Below the pieces are notes generated by a model, which ran no database searches, was not told the origin of the DNA, and saw only the letters and a program-made list of their open reading frames with translations. DNA of 64,000 nt from Acholoe squamosa (taxonomy: Eukaryota; Annelida; Polychaeta; Phyllodocida; Polynoidae), in the NCBI GenBank assembly GCA_949317995.1, contig OX439051.1, positions 45,015,250 to 45,079,249 of the forward strand, in the 5' to 3' direction. Positions 8,520 to 21,493 of this stretch are shown in pieces (the first letter of the stretch is position 1; every line of letters begins with the position of its first letter). The translations under genes and the position numbers were made by a program.

Positions 8520-9479
8520 TTTTAGACTTGTGGACTTTTTACCATGTCCCTGTTAACTTTTTGACACAAATGCATGACAAAATGCAATTTAAGGTCCAGA
8601 ACTACCAGTCGACAAAGTTTCAAGCCTGCAACACCAGCGGTTTTAAACTTTTGGATTTTTACCATGTCCCTGTTAACTTTTTGACACAAATAACTGAAAA
8701 AATACAATTTAAGGGCCAGAACTAACATGGGACAAAGTTTCAAGACTGCAGCACCAGCAGTTTTAGACTTTTGGATTTTCACCATGTCCCTTTTAGCTTT
8801 GTGACACAAATCCATGAGAACATGCAAATAGACACCCAGAACTACCATCTGACAAAGTTTCAAGACTGCAGCACCAGTGGTTTTAGACTTTTGGATTTTT
8901 ACCATGTCCCTGTTAACTTTTTGACACAAATCCATGAGAACATGCAAATTGAGACCCAGAACTACCATCTGACAAAGTTTCAAGACTGCAGCACCAGCGG
9001 TTTAGACTTTTGGATTTTTACCATGTCCCTGTTAACTTTTTGACACAAATAACTGAAAAAATGCAATTTAAGGTCCATAACTACCATCTGACAAAGTTTC
9101 AAGACTGCAGCACCAGTGGTTTTAGACTTTTGGATTTTTACCATGTCCCTGTTAACTTTTTGACACAAATGCATGAAAAAATGCAATTTAAGGTCCAGAA
9201 CTACCAGTCGACAAAGTTTCAAGACTGCAACACCAGCGGTTTTAGACTTTTGGATTTTTACCATGTCCCTGTTAACTTTTTGACACAAATAACTGAAAAA
9301 ATGCAATTTAAGGTCCAAAACTACCATCTGACAAAGTTTCAAGACTGCAGCACCAGCGGTTTTAGACTTTTGGATTTTTACCATGTCCCTTTTAGCTTTG
9401 TGACACAAATCCATGAGAACATGCAAATTGACACCCAGAACTACCATCTGACAAAGTTTCAAGACTGAAGCACCAGCGG
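8520..9479 (+). repeat. HOR unit, lineage B (960 bp)
   Basis: It carries all three B marks: AAGGGCC in m2, the three-T joint at 9001-9003 and GTCCAAAAC in m7 (9318). Confidence 0.96.
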
Positions 9480-10440
9480 TTTTAGACTTGTGGACTTTTT
9501 ACCATGTCCCTGTTAACTTTTTGACACAAATGCATGACAAAATGCAATTTAAGGTCCAGAACTACCAGTCGACAAAGTTTCAAGCCTGCAACACCAGCGG
9601 TTTTAAACTTTTGGATTTTTACCATGTCCCTGTTAACTTTTTGACACAAATAACTGAAAAAATACAATTTAAGGGCCAGAACTAACATGGGACAAAGTTT
9701 CAAGACTGCAGCACCAGCAGTTTTAGACTTTTGGATTTTCACCATGTCCCTTTTAGCTTTGTGACACAAATCCATGAGAACATGCAAATAGACACCCAGA
9801 ACTACCATCTGACAAAGTTTCAAGACTGCAGCACCAGTGGTTTTAGACTTTTGGATTTTTACCATGTCCCTGTTAACTTTTTGACACAAATCCATGAGAA
9901 CATGCAAATTGAGACCCAGAACTACCATCTGACAAAGTTTCAAGACTGCAGCACCAGCGGTTTTAGACTTTTGGATTTTTACCATGTCCCTGTTAACTTT
10001 TTGACACAAATAACTGAAAAAATGCAATTTAAGGTCCATAACTACCATCTGACAAAGTTTCAAGACTGCAGCACCAGTGGTTTTAGACTTTTGGATTTTT
10101 ACCATGTCCCTGTTAACTTTTTGACACAAATGCATGAAAAAATGCAATTTAAGGTCCAGAACTACCAGTCGACAAAGTTTCAAGACTGCAACACCAGCGG
10201 TTTTAGACTTTTGGATTTTTACCATGTCCCTGTTAACTTTTTGACACAAATAACTGAAAAAATGCAATTTAAGGTCCAGAACTATCATCTGACAAAGTTT
10301 CAAGACTGCAGCACCAGCGGTTTTAGACTTTTGGATTTTTACCATGTCCCTTTTAGCTTTGTGACACAAATCCATGAGAACATGCAAATTGACACCCAGA
10401 ACTACCATCTGACAAAGTTTCAAGACTGAAGCACCAGCGG
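9480..10440 (+). repeat. HOR unit, lineage C
   Basis: AAGGGCC in m2 and ACTATCATC in m7 (10285). It forms the first half of a C-D pair. Confidence 0.96.
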
Positions 10441-11401
10441 TTTTAGACTTGTGGACTTTTTACCATGTCCCTGTTAACTTTTTGACACAAATGCATGACA
10501 AAATGCAATTTAAGGTCCAGAACTACCAGTCGACAAAGTTTCAAGCCTGCAACACCAGCGGTTTTAAACTTTTGGATTTTTACCATGTCCCTGTTAACTT
10601 TTTGACACAAATAACTGAAAAAATACAATTTAAGGTCCAGAACTAACATGGGACAAAGTTTCAAGACTGCAGCACCAGCAGTTTTAGACTTTTGGATTTT
10701 CACCATGTCCCTTTTAGCTTTGTGACACAAATCCATGAGAACATGCAAATAGACACCCAGAACTACCATCTGACAAAGTTTCAAGACTGCAGCACCAGTG
10801 GTTTTAGACTTTTGGATTTTTACCATGTCCCTGTTAACTTTTTGACACAAATCCATGAGAACATGCAAATTGAGACCCAGAACTACCATCTGACAAAGTT
10901 TCAAGACTGCAGCACCAGCGGTTTTAGACTTTTGGATTTTTACCATGTCCCTGTTAACTTTTTGACACAAATAACTGAAAAAATGCAATTTAAGGTCCAT
11001 AACTACCATCTGACAAAGTTTCAAGACTTTAGCACCAGTGGTTTTAGACTTTTGGATTTTTACCATGTCCCTGTTAACTTTTTGACACAAATGCATGAAA
11101 AAATGCAATTTAAGGTCCAGAACTACCAGTCGACAAAGTTTCAAGACTGCAACACCAGCGGTTTTAGACTTTTGGATTTTTACCATGTCCCTGTTAACTT
11201 TTTGACACAAATAACTGAAAAAATGCAATTTAAGGTCCAAAACTACCATCTGACAAAGTTTCAAGACTGCAGCACCAGCGGTTTTAGACTTTTGGATTTT
11301 TACCATGTCCCTTTTAGCTTTGTGACACAAATCCATGAGAACATGCAAATTGACACCCAGAACTACCATCTGACAAAGTTTCAAGACTGAAGCACCAGCG
11401 G
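10441..11401 (+). repeat. HOR unit, lineage D with B-type m7
   Basis: AAGGTCC in m2 and GACTTTAGC in m5 mark lineage D, but m7 has the B-lineage GTCCAAAAC (11240). This mosaic suggests a short gene conversion or crossover with a B unit. Confidence 0.94.
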
Positions 11402-12362
11402 TTTTAGACTTGTGGACTTTTTACCATGTCCCTGTTAACTTTTTGACACAAATGCATGACAAAATGCAATTTAAGGTCCAGAACTACCAGTCGACAAAGT
11501 TTCAAGCCTGCAACACCAGCGGTTTTAAACTTTTGGATTTTTACCATGTCCCTGTTAACTTTTTGACACAAATAACTGAAAAAATACAATTTAAGGGCCA
11601 GAACTAACATGGGACAAAGTTTCAAGACTGCAGCACCAGCAGTTTTAGACTTTTGGATTTTCACCATGTCCCTTTTAGCTTTGTGACACAAATCCATGAG
11701 AACATGCAAATAGACACCCAGAACTACCATCTGACAAAGTTTCAAGACTGCAGCACCAGTGGTTTTAGACTTTTGGATTTTTACCATGTCCCTGTTAACT
11801 TTTTGACACAAATCCATGAGAACATGCAAATTGAGACCCAGAACTACCATCTGACAAAGTTTCAAGACTGCAGCACCAGCGGTTTTAGACTTTTGGATTT
11901 TTACCATGTCCCTGTTAACTTTTTGACACAAATAACTGAAAAAATGCAATTTAAGGTCCATAACTACCATCTGACAAAGTTTCAAGACTGCAGCACCAGT
12001 GGTTTTAGACTTTTGGATTTTTACCATGTCCCTGTTAACTTTTTGACACAAATGCATGAAAAAATGCAATTTAAGGTCCAGAACTACCAGTCGACAAAGT
12101 TTCAAGACTGCAACACCAGCGGTTTTAGACTTTTGGATTTTTACCATGTCCCTGTTAACTTTTTGACACAAATAACTGAAAAAATGCAATTTAAGGTCCA
12201 GAACTATCATCTGACAAAGTTTCAAGACTGCAGCACCAGCGGTTTTAGACTTTTGGATTTTTACCATGTCCCTTTTAGCTTTGTGACACAAATCCATGAG
12301 AACATGCAAATTGACACCCAGAACTACCATCTGACAAAGTTTCAAGACTGAAGCACCAGCGG
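11402..12362 (+). repeat. HOR unit, lineage C
   Basis: Same marks as 9480: AAGGGCC and ACTATCATC (12207). It begins the second C-D pair, 1,922 bp after the first. Confidence 0.96.
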
Positions 12363-13323
12363 TTTTAGACTTGTGGACTTTTTACCATGTCCCTGTTAAC
12401 TTTTTGACACAAATGCATGACAAAATGCAATTTAAGGTCCAGAACTACCAGTCGACAAAGTTTCAAGCCTGCAACACCAGCGGTTTTAAACTTTTGGATT
12501 TTTACCATGTCCCTGTTAACTTTTTGACACAAATAACTGAAAAAATACAATTTAAGGTCCAGAACTAACATGGGACAAAGTTTCAAGACTGCAGCACCAG
12601 CAGTTTTAGACTTTTGGATTTTCACCATGTCCCTTTTAGCTTTGTGACACAAATCCATGAGAACATGCAAATAGACACCCAGAACTACCATCTGACAAAG
12701 TTTCAAGACTGCAGCACCAGTGGTTTTAGACTTTTGGATTTTTACCATGTCCCTGTTAACTTTTTGACACAAATCCATGAGAACATGCAAATTGAGACCC
12801 AGAACTACCATCTGACAAAGTTTCAAGACTGCAGCACCAGCGGTTTTAGACTTTTGGATTTTTACCATGTCCCTGTTAACTTTTTGACACAAATAACTGA
12901 AAAAATGCAATTTAAGGTCCATAACTACCATCTGACAAAGTTTCAAGACTTTAGCACCAGTGGTTTTAGACTTTTGGATTTTTACCATGTCCCTGTTAAC
13001 TTTTTGACACAAATGCATGAAAAAATGCAATTTAAGGTCCAGAACTACCAGTCGACAAAGTTTCAAGACTGCAACACCAGCGGTTTTAGACTTTTGGATT
13101 TTTACCATGTCCCTGTTAACTTTTTGACACAAATAACTGAAAAAATGCAATTTAAGGTCCAGAACTACCATCTGACAAAGTTTCAAGACTGCAGCACCAG
13201 CGGTTTTAGACTTTTGGATTTTTACCATGTCCCTTTTAGCTTTGTGACACAAATCCATGAGAACATGCAAATTGACACCCAGAACTACCATCTGACAAAG
13301 TTTCAAGACTGAAGCACCAGCGG
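12363..13323 (+). repeat. HOR unit, lineage D
   Basis: AAGGTCC in m2, GACTTTAGC in m5 and standard m7. It differs from the D unit at 10441 only in the m7 mark. Confidence 0.96.
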
Positions 13324-14284
13324 TTTTAGACTTGTGGACTTTTTACCATGTCCCTGTTAACTTTTTGACACAAATGCATGACAAAATGCAATTTAAGGTC
13401 CAGAACTACCAGTCGACAAAGTTTCAAGCCTGCAACACCAGCGGTTTTAAACTTTTGGATTTTTACCATGTCCCTGTTAACTTTTTGACACAAATAACTG
13501 AAAAAATACAATTTAAGGGCCAGAACTAACATGGGACAAAGTTTCAAGACTGCAGCACCAGCAGTTTTAGACTTTTGGATTTTCACCATGTCCCTTTTAG
13601 CTTTGTGACACAAATCCATGAGAACATGCAAATAGACACCCAGAACTACCATCTGACAAAGTTTCAAGACTGCAGCACCAGTGGTTTTAGACTTTTGGAT
13701 TTTTACCATGTCCCTGTTAACTTTTTGACACAAATCCATGAGAACATGCAAATTGAGACCCAGAACTACCATCTGACAAAGTTTCAAGACTGCAGGACCA
13801 GCGGTTTTAGACTTTTGGATTTTTACCATGTCCCTGTTAACTTTTTGACACAAATAACTGAAAAAATGCAATTTAAGGTCCATAACTACCATCTGACAAA
13901 GTTTCAAGACTGCAGCACCAGTGGTTTTAGACTTTTGGATTTTTACCATGTCCCTGTTAACTTTTTGACACAAATGCATGAAAAAATGCAATTTAAGGTC
14001 CAGAACTACCAGTCGACAAAGTTTCAAGACTGCAACACCAGCGGTTTTAGACTTTTGGATTTTTACCATGTCCCTGTTAACTTTTTGACACAAATAACTG
14101 AAAAAATGCAATTTAAGGTCCAGAACTACCATCTGACAAAGTTTCAAGACTGCAGCACCAGCAGTTTTAGACTTTGGGATTTTTACCATGTCCCTTTTAG
14201 CTTTGTGACACAAATCCATGAGAACATGCAAATTGACACCCAGAACTACCATCTGACAAAGTTTCAAGACTGAAGCACCAGCGG
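13324..14284 (+). repeat. HOR unit, lineage E
   Basis: AAGGGCC in m2, GCAGGACC at the end of m4 (G at 13796), an ACCAGCAG end in m7 and ACTTTGGGATTT in m8. First unit of the first 5,767-bp block. Confidence 0.96.
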
Positions 14285-15245
14285 TTTTAGACTTGTGGAC
14301 TTTTTACCATGTCCCTGTTAACTTTTTGACACAAATGCATGACAAAATGCAATTTAAGGTCCAGAACTACCAGTCGACAAAGTTTCAAGCCTGCAACACC
14401 AGCGGTTTTAAACTTTTGGATTTTTACCATGTCCCTGTTAACTTTTTGACACAAATAACTGAAAAAATACAATTTAAGGTCCAGAACTAACATGGGACAA
14501 ACTTTCAAGACTGCAGCACCAGCAGTTTTAGACTTTTGGATTTTCACCATGTCCCTTTTAGCTTTGTGACACAAATCCATGAGAACATGCAAATAGACAC
14601 CCAGAACTACCATCTGACAAAGTTTCAAGACTGCAGCACCAGTGGTTTTAGACTTTTGGATTTTTACCATGTCCCTGTTAACTTTTTGACACAAATCCAT
14701 GAGAACATGCAAATTGAGACCCAGAACTACCATCTGACAAAGTTTCAAGACTGCAGCACCAGCGGTTTTAGACTTTTGGATTTTTACCATGTCCCTGTTA
14801 ACTTTTTGACACAAATAACTGAAAAAATGCAATTTTAGGTCCATAACTACCATCTGACAAAGTTTCAAGACTTTAGCACCAGTGGTTTTAGACTTTTGGA
14901 TTTTTACCATGTCCCTGTTAACTTTTTGACACAAATGCATGAAAAAATGCAATTTAAGGTCCAGAACTACCAGTCGACAAAGTTTCAAGACTGCAACACC
15001 AGCGGTTTTAGACTTTTGGATTTTTACCATGTCCCTGTTAACTTTTTGACACAAATAACTGAAAAAATGCAATTTAAGGTCCAGAACTACCATCTGACAA
15101 AGTTTCAAGACTGCAGCACCAGTGGTTTTAGACTTTTGGATTTTTACCATGTCCCTTTTAGCTTTGTGACACAAATCCATGAGAACATGCAAATTGACAC
15201 CCAGAACTACCATCTGACAAAGTTTCAAGACTGAAGCACCAGCGG
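14285..15245 (+). repeat. HOR unit, lineage F
   Basis: ACAAACTTTCAAG in m2, GCAATTTTAGG in m5 (T at 14836, which creates TAG) and GACTTTAGC in m5. It also has a private T at 15123 (ACCAGTGG end of m7), the only difference I found between the two 5,767-bp blocks. Confidence 0.96.
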
Positions 15246-15726
15246 TTTTAGACTTGTGGACTTTTTACCATGTCCCTGTTAACTTTTTGACACAAATGCA
15301 TGACAAAATGCAATTTAAGGTCCATAACTACCATCTGACAAAGTTTCAAGACTGCAGCACCAGTGGTTTTAGACTTTTGGATTTTTACCATGTCCCTGTT
15401 AACTTTTTGACACAAATGCATGAAAAAATGCAATTTAAGGTCCAGAACTACCAGTCGACAAAGTTTCAAGACTGCAACACCAGCGGTTTTAGACTTTTGG
15501 ATTTTTACCATGTCCCTGTTAACTTTTTGACACAAATAACTGAAAAAATGCAATTTAAGGTCCAGAACTATCATCTGACAAAGTTTCAAGACTGCAGCAC
15601 CAGCGGTTTTAGACTTTTGGATTTTTACCATGTCCCTTTTAGCTTTGTGACACAAATCCATGAGAACATGCAAATTGACACCCAGAACTACCATCTGACA
15701 AAGTTTCAAGACTGAAGCACCAGCGG
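15246..15726 (+). repeat. Truncated HOR unit Ct (481 bp, four monomers)
   Basis: The unit has an m1/m5 hybrid, then m6, m7 and m8. The hybrid starts as m1 (GACTTGTGG, CATGACAAA) and ends as m5 (GGTCCATAAC); the switch lies between 15305 and 15324. m7 has the C mark ACTATCATC. Exactly four monomers are missing, as expected for in-register unequal exchange. Confidence 0.95.
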
Positions 15727-16687
15727 TTTTAGACTTGTGGACTTTTTACCATGTCCCTGTTAACTTTTTGACACAAATGCATGACAAAATGCAATTTAAG
15801 GTCCAGAACTACCAGTCGACAAAGTTTCAAGCCTGCAACACCAGCGGTTTTAAACTTTTGGATTTTTACCATGTCCCTGTTAACTTTTTGACACAAATAA
15901 CTGAAAAAATACAATTTAAGGTCCAGAACTAACATGGGACAAAGTTTCAAGACTGCAGCACCAGCAGTTTTAGACTTTTGGATTTTCACCATGTCCCTTT
16001 TAGCTTTGTGACACAAATCCATGAGAACATGCAAATAGACACCCAGAACTACCATCTGACAAAGTTTCAAGACTGCAGCACCAGTGGTTTTAGACTTTTG
16101 GATTTTTACCATGTCCCTGTTAACTTTTTGACACAAATCCATGAGAACATGCAAATTGAGACCCAGAACTACCATCTGACAAAGTTTCAAGACTGCAGCA
16201 CCAGCGGTTTTAGACTTTTGGATTTTTACCATGTCCCTGTTAACTTTTTGACACAAATAACTGAAAAAATGCAATTTAAGGTCCATAACTACCATCTGAC
16301 AAAGTTTCAAGACTTTAGCACCAGTGGTTTTAGACTTTTGGATTTTTACCATGTCCCTGTTAACTTTTTGACACAAATGCATGAAAAAATGCAATTTAAG
16401 GTCCAGAACTACCAGTCGACAAAGTTTCAAGACTGCAACACCAGCGGTTTTAGACTTTTGGATTTTTACCATGTCCCTGTTAACTTTTTGACACAAATAA
16501 CTGAAAAAATGCAATTTAAGGTCCAGAACTACCATCTGACAAAGTTTCAAGACTGCAGCACCAGCGGTTTTAGACTTTTGGATTTTTACCATGTCCCTTT
16601 TAGCTTTGTGACACAAATCCATGAGAACATGCAAATTGACACCCAGAACTACCATCTGACAAAGTTTCAAGACTGAAGCACCAGCGG
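15727..16687 (+). repeat. HOR unit, lineage D
   Basis: GACTTTAGC in m5 and AAGGTCC in m2. It is paired with the preceding Ct to give a 1,442-bp Ct-D module. Confidence 0.96.
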
Positions 16688-17168
16688 TTTTAGACTTGTG
16701 GACTTTTTACCATGTCCCTGTTAACTTTTTGACACAAATGCATGACAAAATGCAATTTAAGGTCCATAACTACCATCTGACAAAGTTTCAAGACTGCAGC
16801 ACCAGTGGTTTTAGACTTTTGGATTTTTACCATGTCCCTGTTAACTTTTTGACACAAATGCATGAAAAAATGCAATTTAAGGTCCAGAACTACCAGTCGA
16901 CAAAGTTTCAAGACTGCAACACCAGCGGTTTTAGACTTTTGGATTTTTACCATGTCCCTGTTAACTTTTTGACACAAATAACTGAAAAAATGCAATTTAA
17001 GGTCCAGAACTATCATCTGACAAAGTTTCAAGACTGCAGCACCAGCGGTTTTAGACTTTTGGATTTTTACCATGTCCCTTTTAGCTTTGTGACACAAATC
17101 CATGAGAACATGCAAATTGACACCCAGAACTACCATCTGACAAAGTTTCAAGACTGAAGCACCAGCGG
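16688..17168 (+). repeat. Truncated HOR unit Ct (481 bp)
   Basis: Same m1/m5 junction (between 16747 and 16766) and same m7 mark as at 15246, so it is a copy of one deletion event. Confidence 0.95.
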
Positions 17169-18129
17169 TTTTAGACTTGTGGACTTTTTACCATGTCCCT
17201 GTTAACTTTTTGACACAAATGCATGACAAAATGCAATTTAAGGTCCAGAACTACCAGTCGACAAAGTTTCAAGCCTGCAACACCAGCGGTTTTAAACTTT
17301 TGGATTTTTACCATGTCCCTGTTAACTTTTTGACACAAATAACTGAAAAAATACAATTTAAGGTCCAGAACTAACATGGGACAAAGTTTCAAGACTGCAG
17401 CACCAGCAGTTTTAGACTTTTGGATTTTCACCATGTCCCTTTTAGCTTTGTGACACAAATCCATGAGAACATGCAAATAGACACCCAGAACTACCATCTG
17501 ACAAAGTTTCAAGACTGCAGCACCAGTGGTTTTAGACTTTTGGATTTTTACCATGTCCCTGTTAACTTTTTGACACAAATCCATGAGAACATGCAAATTG
17601 AGACCCAGAACTACCATCTGACAAAGTTTCAAGACTGCAGCACCAGCGGTTTTAGACTTTTGGATTTTTACCATGTCCCTGTTAACTTTTTGACACAAAT
17701 AACTGAAAAAATGCAATTTAAGGTCCATAACTACCATCTGACAAAGTTTCAAGACTTTAGCACCAGTGGTTTTAGACTTTTGGATTTTTACCATGTCCCT
17801 GTTAACTTTTTGACACAAATGCATGAAAAAATGCAATTTAAGGTCCAGAACTACCAGTCGACAAAGTTTCAAGACTGCAACACCAGCGGTTTTAGACTTT
17901 TGGATTTTTACCATGTCCCTGTTAACTTTTTGACACAAATAACTGAAAAAATGCAATTTAAGGTCCAGAACTACCATCTGACAAAGTTTCAAGACTGCAG
18001 CACCAGCGGTTTTAGACTTTTGGATTTTTACCATGTCCCTTTTAGCTTTGTGACACAAATCCATGAGAACATGCAAATTGACACCCAGAACTACCATCTG
18101 ACAAAGTTTCAAGACTGAAGCACCAGCGG
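17169..18129 (+). repeat. HOR unit, lineage D
   Basis: Matches the D unit at 15727. Second half of the second Ct-D module. Confidence 0.96.
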
Positions 18130-19090
18130 TTTTAGACTTGTGGACTTTTTACCATGTCCCTGTTAACTTTTTGACACAAATGCATGACAAAATGCAATTT
18201 AAGGTCCAGAACTACCAGTCGACAAAGTTTCAAGCCTGCAACACCAGCGGTTTTAAACTTTTGGATTTTTACCATGTCCCTGTTAACTTTTTGACACAAA
18301 TAACTGAAAAAATACAATTTAAGGGCCAGAACTAACATGGGACAAAGTTTCAAGACTGCAGCACCAGCAGTTTTAGACTTTTGGATTTTCACCATGTCCC
18401 TTTTAGCTTTGTGACACAAATCCATGAGAACATGCAAATAGACACCCAGAACTACCATCTGACAAAGTTTCAAGACTGCAGCACCAGTGGTTTTAGACTT
18501 TTGGATTTTTACCATGTCCCTGTTAACTTTTTGACACAAATCCATGAGAACATGCAAATTGAGACCCAGAACTACCATCTGACAAAGTTTCAAGACTGCA
18601 GGACCAGCGGTTTTAGACTTTTGGATTTTTACCATGTCCCTGTTAACTTTTTGACACAAATAACTGAAAAAATGCAATTTAAGGTCCATAACTACCATCT
18701 GACAAAGTTTCAAGACTGCAGCACCAGTGGTTTTAGACTTTTGGATTTTTACCATGTCCCTGTTAACTTTTTGACACAAATGCATGAAAAAATGCAATTT
18801 AAGGTCCAGAACTACCAGTCGACAAAGTTTCAAGACTGCAACACCAGCGGTTTTAGACTTTTGGATTTTTACCATGTCCCTGTTAACTTTTTGACACAAA
18901 TAACTGAAAAAATGCAATTTAAGGTCCAGAACTACCATCTGACAAAGTTTCAAGACTGCAGCACCAGCAGTTTTAGACTTTGGGATTTTTACCATGTCCC
19001 TTTTAGCTTTGTGACACAAATCCATGAGAACATGCAAATTGACACCCAGAACTACCATCTGACAAAGTTTCAAGACTGAAGCACCAGCGG
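18130..19090 (+). repeat. HOR unit, lineage E
   Basis: All E marks are present (G at 18602). It is the last unit of the first 5,767-bp block and abuts another E. Confidence 0.96.
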
Positions 19091-20051
19091 TTTTAGACTT
19101 GTGGACTTTTTACCATGTCCCTGTTAACTTTTTGACACAAATGCATGACAAAATGCAATTTAAGGTCCAGAACTACCAGTCGACAAAGTTTCAAGCCTGC
19201 AACACCAGCGGTTTTAAACTTTTGGATTTTTACCATGTCCCTGTTAACTTTTTGACACAAATAACTGAAAAAATACAATTTAAGGGCCAGAACTAACATG
19301 GGACAAAGTTTCAAGACTGCAGCACCAGCAGTTTTAGACTTTTGGATTTTCACCATGTCCCTTTTAGCTTTGTGACACAAATCCATGAGAACATGCAAAT
19401 AGACACCCAGAACTACCATCTGACAAAGTTTCAAGACTGCAGCACCAGTGGTTTTAGACTTTTGGATTTTTACCATGTCCCTGTTAACTTTTTGACACAA
19501 ATCCATGAGAACATGCAAATTGAGACCCAGAACTACCATCTGACAAAGTTTCAAGACTGCAGGACCAGCGGTTTTAGACTTTTGGATTTTTACCATGTCC
19601 CTGTTAACTTTTTGACACAAATAACTGAAAAAATGCAATTTAAGGTCCATAACTACCATCTGACAAAGTTTCAAGACTGCAGCACCAGTGGTTTTAGACT
19701 TTTGGATTTTTACCATGTCCCTGTTAACTTTTTGACACAAATGCATGAAAAAATGCAATTTAAGGTCCAGAACTACCAGTCGACAAAGTTTCAAGACTGC
19801 AACACCAGCGGTTTTAGACTTTTGGATTTTTACCATGTCCCTGTTAACTTTTTGACACAAATAACTGAAAAAATGCAATTTAAGGTCCAGAACTACCATC
19901 TGACAAAGTTTCAAGACTGCAGCACCAGCAGTTTTAGACTTTGGGATTTTTACCATGTCCCTTTTAGCTTTGTGACACAAATCCATGAGAACATGCAAAT
20001 TGACACCCAGAACTACCATCTGACAAAGTTTCAAGACTGAAGCACCAGCGG
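19091..20051 (+). repeat. HOR unit, lineage E
   Basis: All E marks are present (G at 19563). The E-E doublet at 18130-20051 marks the joint between the two 5,767-bp blocks. Confidence 0.96.
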
Positions 20052-21012
20052 TTTTAGACTTGTGGACTTTTTACCATGTCCCTGTTAACTTTTTGACACA
20101 AATGCATGACAAAATGCAATTTAAGGTCCAGAACTACCAGTCGACAAAGTTTCAAGCCTGCAACACCAGCGGTTTTAAACTTTTGGATTTTTACCATGTC
20201 CCTGTTAACTTTTTGACACAAATAACTGAAAAAATACAATTTAAGGTCCAGAACTAACATGGGACAAACTTTCAAGACTGCAGCACCAGCAGTTTTAGAC
20301 TTTTGGATTTTCACCATGTCCCTTTTAGCTTTGTGACACAAATCCATGAGAACATGCAAATAGACACCCAGAACTACCATCTGACAAAGTTTCAAGACTG
20401 CAGCACCAGTGGTTTTAGACTTTTGGATTTTTACCATGTCCCTGTTAACTTTTTGACACAAATCCATGAGAACATGCAAATTGAGACCCAGAACTACCAT
20501 CTGACAAAGTTTCAAGACTGCAGCACCAGCGGTTTTAGACTTTTGGATTTTTACCATGTCCCTGTTAACTTTTTGACACAAATAACTGAAAAAATGCAAT
20601 TTTAGGTCCATAACTACCATCTGACAAAGTTTCAAGACTTTAGCACCAGTGGTTTTAGACTTTTGGATTTTTACCATGTCCCTGTTAACTTTTTGACACA
20701 AATGCATGAAAAAATGCAATTTAAGGTCCAGAACTACCAGTCGACAAAGTTTCAAGACTGCAACACCAGCGGTTTTAGACTTTTGGATTTTTACCATGTC
20801 CCTGTTAACTTTTTGACACAAATAACTGAAAAAATGCAATTTAAGGTCCAGAACTACCATCTGACAAAGTTTCAAGACTGCAGCACCAGCGGTTTTAGAC
20901 TTTTGGATTTTTACCATGTCCCTTTTAGCTTTGTGACACAAATCCATGAGAACATGCAAATTGACACCCAGAACTACCATCTGACAAAGTTTCAAGACTG
21001 AAGCACCAGCGG
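20052..21012 (+). repeat. HOR unit, lineage F
   Basis: ACAAACTTTC in m2, T at 20603 in m5 and GACTTTAGC. The m7 end is standard ACCAGCGG, unlike 14285. Confidence 0.96.
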
Positions 21013-21493
21013 TTTTAGACTTGTGGACTTTTTACCATGTCCCTGTTAACTTTTTGACACAAATGCATGACAAAATGCAATTTAAGGTCCATAACTACCA
21101 TCTGACAAAGTTTCAAGACTGCAGCACCAGTGGTTTTAGACTTTTGGATTTTTACCATGTCCCTGTTAACTTTTTGACACAAATGCATGAAAAAATGCAA
21201 TTTAAGGTCCAGAACTACCAGTCGACAAAGTTTCAAGACTGCAACACCAGCGGTTTTAGACTTTTGGATTTTTACCATGTCCCTGTTAACTTTTTGACAC
21301 AAATAACTGAAAAAATGCAATTTAAGGTCCAGAACTATCATCTGACAAAGTTTCAAGACTGCAGCACCAGCGGTTTTAGACTTTTGGATTTTTACCATGT
21401 CCCTTTTAGCTTTGTGACACAAATCCATGAGAACATGCAAATTGACACCCAGAACTACCATCTGACAAAGTTTCAAGACTGAAGCACCAGCGG
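21013..21493 (+). repeat. Truncated HOR unit Ct (481 bp)
   Basis: m1/m5 hybrid with the switch between 21072 and 21091, then m6, m7 (ACTATCATC) and m8. Matches 15246 at an offset of 5,767 bp. Confidence 0.95.

Larger units (their letters stand above)
9480..13323. repeat. Double C-D HOR dimer (2 x 1,922 bp)
   Basis: C-D at 9480-11401 is followed by C-D at 11402-13323. The copies differ at the m7 mark of D (11240). The same pairing in shortened form (Ct-D, 1,442 bp) occurs four more times at 15246-18129 and 21013-23896. Confidence 0.9.
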
